Shown here: piece after piece, positions 6,460 to 9,826 of the stretch
How positions within the stretch are numbered: position 1 is the first letter of the stretch
Layout: every line of letters begins with the position of its first letter
Assembly: GCA_002455915.1 (NCBI GenBank)
Contig: DKLU01000079.1
Location: 1-9,826, forward strand
Origin: Chryseobacterium sp. UBA6632
GTDB taxonomy: Bacteria; Bacteroidota; Bacteroidia; Flavobacteriales; Weeksellaceae
Length of the DNA stretch: 9,826 nt
Reading direction: 5' to 3'
Notes under the pieces: model-generated
The model's input: only the letters and a program-made list of their open reading frames with translations
What the model was told of the DNA's origin: nothing
Database searches by the model: none
Translations under genes and position numbers: made by a program

Positions 6460-7494
6460 ATGAAAAAGCTAATTTTAAGTTTGGCAATTGTAGCATCAGC
6501 TTTTGCTTTCGGACAAAAAGAGGATGTGAATGCTAAACTACAGAGCGCTAACAAAGCAGCTATGGATGCATATAATGCTAAAAACTACGCGGCATCGGCT
6601 CCTAAATTTGTAGAAGTTTATGACTTGCTAAAAGCAAACGGGCAGGATGACAAAACGTATATGTATTATGCTGGATTGAGTTATGCATTAGCTAACAACA
6701 GCGATGCTGCTATCAAAATTTATCAGGATTTAATTAATTCAGGATATACTGGGGTTCAGACAACGTATACGGCCAAGGATAAAGCAGGGAATGTTTCTGC
6801 TTATGATAAAAAGACTTGGGATTTATTGAAGAAGAATTCTTCAAAAGATTATACAGATTTCAAAACTGAGCAAACACCTAGTGTAGAATCGGATTTGTAT
6901 GAAACTTTATCTACTCTATTATTAAATGCTAAAAAAAATGACGAAGCAATAGCATTGGTTGAAAAGGGTTTGGCTAAATTTCCTAATAGTACAAAGCTTA
7001 AAGAGGTTCAAGGCTCTGCGCTGTACGCATCTGGTAATACCGATAAATTCATGCAGAACTTAAAAGAGCAGTTGGCTAAAAACCCTAATGATGCAACCAA
7101 TTGGTATAATTTAGGAGTTTTACAGGCTAAAGATCCTGGAAGCACAGATGTTGCTATTGAATCTTTTAAAAAAGCAGTTCAATTAAAGCCTGATTTCGAA
7201 AATGCTTATCAAAATTTAGTATATACAACAATCGGTGATGATGCTAAAGTGGTTGAAGAGATCAATTCTTTAAGAAAAACAAAACCGGATGAAGCTACCA
7301 AGCTTATTGATGCTAGAAAAGCAAAATTTGAAAAAGCATTACCTTACGCCGAAAGCTGGTATAAAGCTATACCAACAAGTATAGATGCTGTTTCTACATT
7401 AAAAGATATTTACAGTATTACTAAGAACCAAGCGAAAATGGCTGAGATGAAAGCTAAAGAAGCTGAGCTTGAAGCAAAACAGCCCGCTAAATAA
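6460..7494 (+). CDS. Secreted TPR-repeat protein
   Basis: The product is 344 residues from ATG 6460; a GTG two codons upstream (6454) is possible but places extra residues before the typical MKKLIL start. Residues 1-19 are a Sec signal peptide (MKKLILSLAIVASAFAFGQ) with cleavage near residues 16-19, so the protein should act in the periplasm or outer envelope. Helical repeats follow. TPR-like units lie at about 33-60, 65-97, 145-175, 180-208 and a clear one at 213-245 (TNWYNLGVLQAK...AIESFKKAVQLKPDF). The last part (about 285-344) contains a further helical pair and ends in an Ala/Lys/Glu-rich coil. TPR proteins mediate protein contacts; partner unknown. It lies 29 bases after gyrA with no terminator between, so transcription may continue from gyrA. 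A terminator follows. Confidence 0.9.
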   Translation: MKKLILSLAIVASAFAFGQKEDVNAKLQSANKAAMDAYNAKNYAASAPKFVEVYDLLKANGQDDKTYMYYAGLSYALANNSDAAIKIYQDLINSGYTGVQTTYTAKDKAGNVSAYDKKTWDLLKKNSSKDYTDFKTEQTPSVESDLYETLSTLLLNAKKNDEAIALVEKGLAKFPNSTKLKEVQGSALYASGNTDKFMQNLKEQLAKNPNDATNWYNLGVLQAKDPGSTDVAIESFKKAVQLKPDFENAYQNLVYTTIGDDAKVVEEINSLRKTKPDEATKLIDARKAKFEKALPYAESWYKAIPTSIDAVSTLKDIYSITKNQAKMAEMKAKEAELEAKQPAK

Positions 7495-7520
7495 TTTTAA
7501 CTATTTAGAATTAAATATAA

Positions 7521-7550
7521 AACCGGAACATTTTTGTTTCGGTTTTTTTT
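7521..7550 (+). terminator. Intrinsic terminator after the TPR gene
   Basis: The stem aaccggaac (7521-7529) with gtttcggtt (7536-7544), containing one G-T pair and a 6-base loop, is followed by a run of T. It would end a gyrA-TPR transcript. Confidence 0.85.
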
Positions 7551-7620
7551 ATGGATTTTGCTTTAATTTTTCCTTTTTAAATGATCATTGTTATTTCTTT
7601 AAGTATCATATATTAGCGAT

Positions 7621-7644
7621 GTCATGCTGAGCCTGTTGAAGCAT
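7621..7644 (+). repeat. Dispersed 24-base repeat, copy 2
   Basis: It begins gtcatgctgagc and ends gaagcat, with two substitutions in the core relative to copies 1 and 4 (cctgttg for cttgtcg). A T run (ttttta) follows directly, so it resembles a weak terminator. Confidence 0.75.
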
Positions 7645-7845
7645 TTTTATTTCTAGGATCTAATTCGACTTTAGTCAAAAATCTTTTCAATTATTTAAGT
7701 GAAATGCCTTTGTTTAACTTAAGAACAATTAGTAGTAAAAAAACTTTGCGCTAAAATAATTTAGACATTAAAAACAGTCAATATTTATCTTAAAATTCAC
7801 AACGATTATCATTAAAAATCAATGTTAAAATTCTCTCTAATTCCG
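7645..7845. other. Gene-free AT-rich gap before menB
   Basis: The gap between the TPR terminator and menB spans about 320 bases. Apart from the repeat at 7621 and the -7 box at 7846, I see no open frame with a credible protein and no RNA gene. Small imperfect inverted repeats such as ttgtttaacttaagaacaa (7711-7729) are what this base composition gives by chance. Confidence 0.5.
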
Positions 7846-7853
7846 TATCTTTG
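7846..7853 (+). promoter_or_regulatory. -7 box (TATCTTTG) for menB
   Basis: It is an exact match to TAnnTTTG, placed 18 bases before the menB ATG. The matching -33 region (tgttaaaa near 7823-7830) is weak. The predicted transcript would begin near 7860. Confidence 0.5.
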
Positions 7854-7870
7854 GGAAAAATTTTTACAAG

Positions 7871-8707
7871 ATGATCGAGTGGAAAACCGTCAAAGAATAC
7901 GATGATATTACTTACAAAAAATGTAACGGTGTAGCGAGAATCGCTTTCAACAGACCGGAAATTCGTAATGCCTTCAGACCAAAGACAACTTCAGAACTAT
8001 ACGATGCTTTTTATGATGCCTCAGAAGATCCTTCTATCGGGGTTGTTTTGCTTTCAGGAGAAGGGCCAAGTCCGAAAGACGGAGGTTGGGCTTTCTGCAG
8101 TGGTGGAGATCAAAAAGCAAGAGGTCATCAGGGGTACGTTGGGGAAGACGGGAGACACCGTTTGAATATTTTAGAAGTTCAGCGTTTGATTCGTTTCATG
8201 CCTAAAGCGGTAATTGCCGTTGTTCCGGGATGGGCTGTTGGTGGAGGGCACTCTCTTCACGTGGTTTGCGATTTAACGTTGGCAAGTAAGGAGCACGCAA
8301 TTTTCAAACAAACCGATGCTGATGTTACTAGTTTTGATGGAGGTTATGGTTCTGCTTATTTAGCTAAAATGGTCGGACAGAAAAAAGCGCGTGAAATTTT
8401 CTTTTTAGGAAGAAATTATTCAGCGCAGGAAGCTTTTGAAATGGGAATGGTAAATGCCGTAATTCCTCACGACGAATTAGAAGATACAGCTTACGAATGG
8501 GCACAGGAAATTTTAGCAAAATCTCCGACATCAATCAGAATGCTGAAATTCGCCATGAACCTTACAGACGACGGAATGGTTGGTCAACAGGTTTTTGCAG
8601 GAGAAGCAACACGTTTGGCTTATATGACGGAAGAAGCAAAAGAAGGTAGAAATGCTTTCTTAGAAAAAAGAAAACCGGATTTCGGAAAAGATCAGTGGAT
8701 ATCATAA
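7871..8707 (+). CDS. menB: 1,4-dihydroxy-2-naphthoyl-CoA synthase
   Basis: The product is 278 residues, a full-length crotonase-fold enzyme. It closes the second ring of o-succinylbenzoyl-CoA to give DHNA-CoA in menaquinone synthesis, acting in the cytoplasm. Visible features are the substrate entry RPEIRNAFRPKT (28-39), the oxyanion-hole segments CSGGDQKARG (76-85) and PGWAVGGGHSLH (119-130), and the MenB signature QTDADVTSFDGGYGSAYLA (147-165). The C-terminal AYMTEEAKEGRNAFLEKRKPDF (250-271) supplies Tyr251 to a neighbouring subunit in the oligomer. Asp149 corresponds to the Asp of type II MenB (M. tuberculosis Asp185) rather than the Gly of bicarbonate-dependent type I enzymes; Ser154 and Asp156 are also kept. 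Thr153 replaces the common Gly. An exact -7 box lies upstream and menA follows 72 bases downstream. Confidence 0.97.
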   Translation: MIEWKTVKEYDDITYKKCNGVARIAFNRPEIRNAFRPKTTSELYDAFYDASEDPSIGVVLLSGEGPSPKDGGWAFCSGGDQKARGHQGYVGEDGRHRLNILEVQRLIRFMPKAVIAVVPGWAVGGGHSLHVVCDLTLASKEHAIFKQTDADVTSFDGGYGSAYLAKMVGQKKAREIFFLGRNYSAQEAFEMGMVNAVIPHDELEDTAYEWAQEILAKSPTSIRMLKFAMNLTDDGMVGQQVFAGEATRLAYMTEEAKEGRNAFLEKRKPDFGKDQWIS

Positions 8708-8708
8708 C

Positions 8709-8774
8709 ATAAGTAATTGATAATAAGTAATGAGCAATTTGAGCATTACTTATTACCCATTACTCATTACTTAT
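8709..8774. repeat. Heptameric attact-type repeats forming alternative hairpins between menB and menA
   Basis: From 8744 the sequence reads as 7-base units (cattact, tattacc, cattact, cattact). The opposite strand of 8709-8734 shows related units, so the two halves are inverted relative to each other. A 12-bp stem forms from 8721-8732 with 8744-8755 around an 11-base loop. The same left arm (ataagtaatgag, 8723-8734) is also perfectly complementary to ctcattacttat at 8763-8774. No T tract follows, so it is not an ordinary terminator. It ends 5 bases before the menA start. Confidence 0.75.
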
Positions 8775-8779
8775 AAACT

Positions 8780-9709
8780 ATGAAAGATTGGATACAAGCC
8801 GCAAGGCTTAGAACATTACCGCTTTCCCTGAGCGGAATTATAATGGGAGCATTCATTGCAAAATGGAGGCTTTGGGGACAAGGGGGAACCTGGGACTGGA
8901 AGATCTTTGCATTGGCATTGGTTGTTACGCTCTTGTATCAGGTTTTATCCAACTACGCGAACGATTATGGAGACGGTATAAAAGGAACGGATGCCAAAAG
9001 AGCAACAGAAGCTGAAGCGAGAGCAGTAGCATCTGGAAAAATTACAGCAAAGCAAATGAAAAATGCGGTGATTCTTTTTTCTGTTTTGTCTTTTGTGGCA
9101 ACAATTGCGCTTTTATACGTAGCTTTTATTCCAAATTACGTAAATGAATTTTACATTTTTATAGGAATTGGGGTTGCAAGTATTTTAGCAGCTATTGGGT
9201 ATACTGTTGGTAAGAAACCGTATGGATACATGGGCTTAGGAGATATTTTCGTATTTATCTTTTTTGGATTGGTTTCTGTTTGCGGAAGTTATTTTTTATT
9301 TACAAAAACTTTCAGCTGGGATATTTTATTACCCGGAACAGCCATAGGAATGATGAGTATGGCAGTATTGAACCTTAACAATATGAGAGATATCGAAAGC
9401 GATAAACTTTCAGGCAAAAACAGCTTTGCTTTAAGAATAGGGTTTAAAAATGCAATGATTTATGAAATGATCCTTTTGCAATTACCTTTAATCTTAATTC
9501 TTATCTTTTTAGCGATGAACGGTTTCATCCAGACTAAAAATTATTATGTTTTTATCGTGATGATTCTTTTGTTTCCGTTGGCAAAATTAAGAAGAAGCAT
9601 CATGTCTGTAAAGCAACCGAAAGAATTAGATCCGTTTTTGAAGCAAGTCGGGATTATGACTTTCGTAATGGCGGTGCTTACGGCAATCGGACTTAATTTT
9701 TTTAATTAA
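8780..9709 (+). CDS. menA: 1,4-dihydroxy-2-naphthoate polyprenyltransferase
   Basis: The product is 309 residues, an integral membrane enzyme of the UbiA superfamily. It joins a polyprenyl diphosphate to DHNA, with loss of CO2, giving demethylmenaquinone. The start MKDWIQAARLRTLPLSLSGI is typical of MenA. The first Asp-rich motif reads NYANDYGDGIKGTD (58-71) and the second NLNNMRDIESDKLSGKNSFA (198-217), with Asp204 and Asp208; both bind the Mg-diphosphate of the prenyl donor. About eight or nine hydrophobic segments alternate through the chain, including 42-57, 96-116, 125-142, 155-173, 184-197, 225-245 and 287-306. Length is normal for the family. It follows menB on the same strand, catalysing a close downstream step, so shared transcription is likely, with the hairpin-forming gap possibly tuning menA expression (inference). 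Confidence 0.97.
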   Translation: MKDWIQAARLRTLPLSLSGIIMGAFIAKWRLWGQGGTWDWKIFALALVVTLLYQVLSNYANDYGDGIKGTDAKRATEAEARAVASGKITAKQMKNAVILFSVLSFVATIALLYVAFIPNYVNEFYIFIGIGVASILAAIGYTVGKKPYGYMGLGDIFVFIFFGLVSVCGSYFLFTKTFSWDILLPGTAIGMMSMAVLNLNNMRDIESDKLSGKNSFALRIGFKNAMIYEMILLQLPLILILIFLAMNGFIQTKNYYVFIVMILLFPLAKLRRSIMSVKQPKELDPFLKQVGIMTFVMAVLTAIGLNFFN

Positions 9710-9735
9710 AATTTAAGTCATCGTTTAAACTAAAA

Positions 9736-9759
9736 AAGCTTCGGCAAGCTCAGCATGAC
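9736..9759 (-). repeat. Dispersed 24-base repeat, copy 3, inverted
   Basis: On the minus strand it starts gtcatgctgagcttgccg and differs from the core by one base. Minus-strand reading continues into a run of T (aaaaaa at 9732-9737 on the plus strand), so the small hairpin agctt-gccg-aagct could terminate a minus-strand gene lying beyond the right edge. Confidence 0.75.
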
Positions 9760-9802
9760 ATTTCTAATACTATTCTTTATTCTTTAGAATATTTGTAGCG
9801 CT

Positions 9803-9826
9803 GTCATGCTGAGCTTGTCGAAGCAT
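9803..9826 (+). repeat. Dispersed 24-base repeat, copy 4, at the right edge
   Basis: It carries the exact core ctgagcttgtcgaagc (9809-9824) preceded by gtcatg. It faces copy 3 across 43 bases. Together the two can pair over about 22 bp with one G-T pair. The repeat may continue beyond the window. Confidence 0.75.

Noticed and set aside
7968..8165. Second plus-strand frame inside menB
   Set aside because: It is a frame shadow of the menB coding sequence with no conserved features.
8709..8774. CRISPR-like short repeats
   Set aside because: Units are only 7 bases, contiguous and without spacers, so this is a simple tandem repeat.

Overview
The window reads as chromosomal DNA of a Flavobacteriia member close to Chryseobacterium (Bacteroidota). 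It is AT-rich. Start codons lack Shine-Dalgarno sequences, and several genes have the Bacteroidota -7 box TAnnTTTG. It carries menaquinone genes and a Chryseobacterium-type double-glycine leader peptide. The gyrase A protein has the Bacteroidota style of GyrA box (QSRGGVG). The genus is inferred from protein resemblance by eye, not from a search.

Left part (1-830), accessory in character. The 3' end of a gene running off the left edge encodes a Cys-rich tail like that ending many bacterial Roco (ROC-COR) GTPases. Six bases later comes a 134-residue helical protein. The last 25 residues of the first protein and residues 3-27 of the second align without gaps (13 of 25 identical), both Gly/Asn/Gln/Phe-rich. 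This looks like a homotypic interaction motif tying a signalling protein to a small partner, and it is the best candidate here for an undescribed system. A strong terminator closes the pair.

Middle part (830-3680), small single genes: a secreted mini-protein with a TonB C-terminal-like fold, a 44-residue GG-leader (bacteriocin-like) peptide, a DUF421 membrane protein, a phosphinothricin-type GNAT acetyltransferase broken by a -1 frameshift, a His/Gly-rich lipoprotein, and on the minus strand a DUF4286 protein. Most are separated by clear intrinsic terminators.

Right part (3680-9826), housekeeping. gyrA is followed after 29 bases by a secreted TPR protein, then a terminator. After about 300 bases without a gene come menB and menA, consecutive late steps of menaquinone synthesis: MenB makes DHNA-CoA and, after thioester hydrolysis, MenA prenylates DHNA in the membrane. 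The menB-menA gap holds heptameric repeats that can fold in two alternative ways.

Four copies of a roughly 24-base dispersed repeat (core ctgagcttgtcgaagc) lie in non-coding gaps, two of them as a facing pair at the right edge. No tRNA, rRNA, CRISPR array or insertion sequence was seen.
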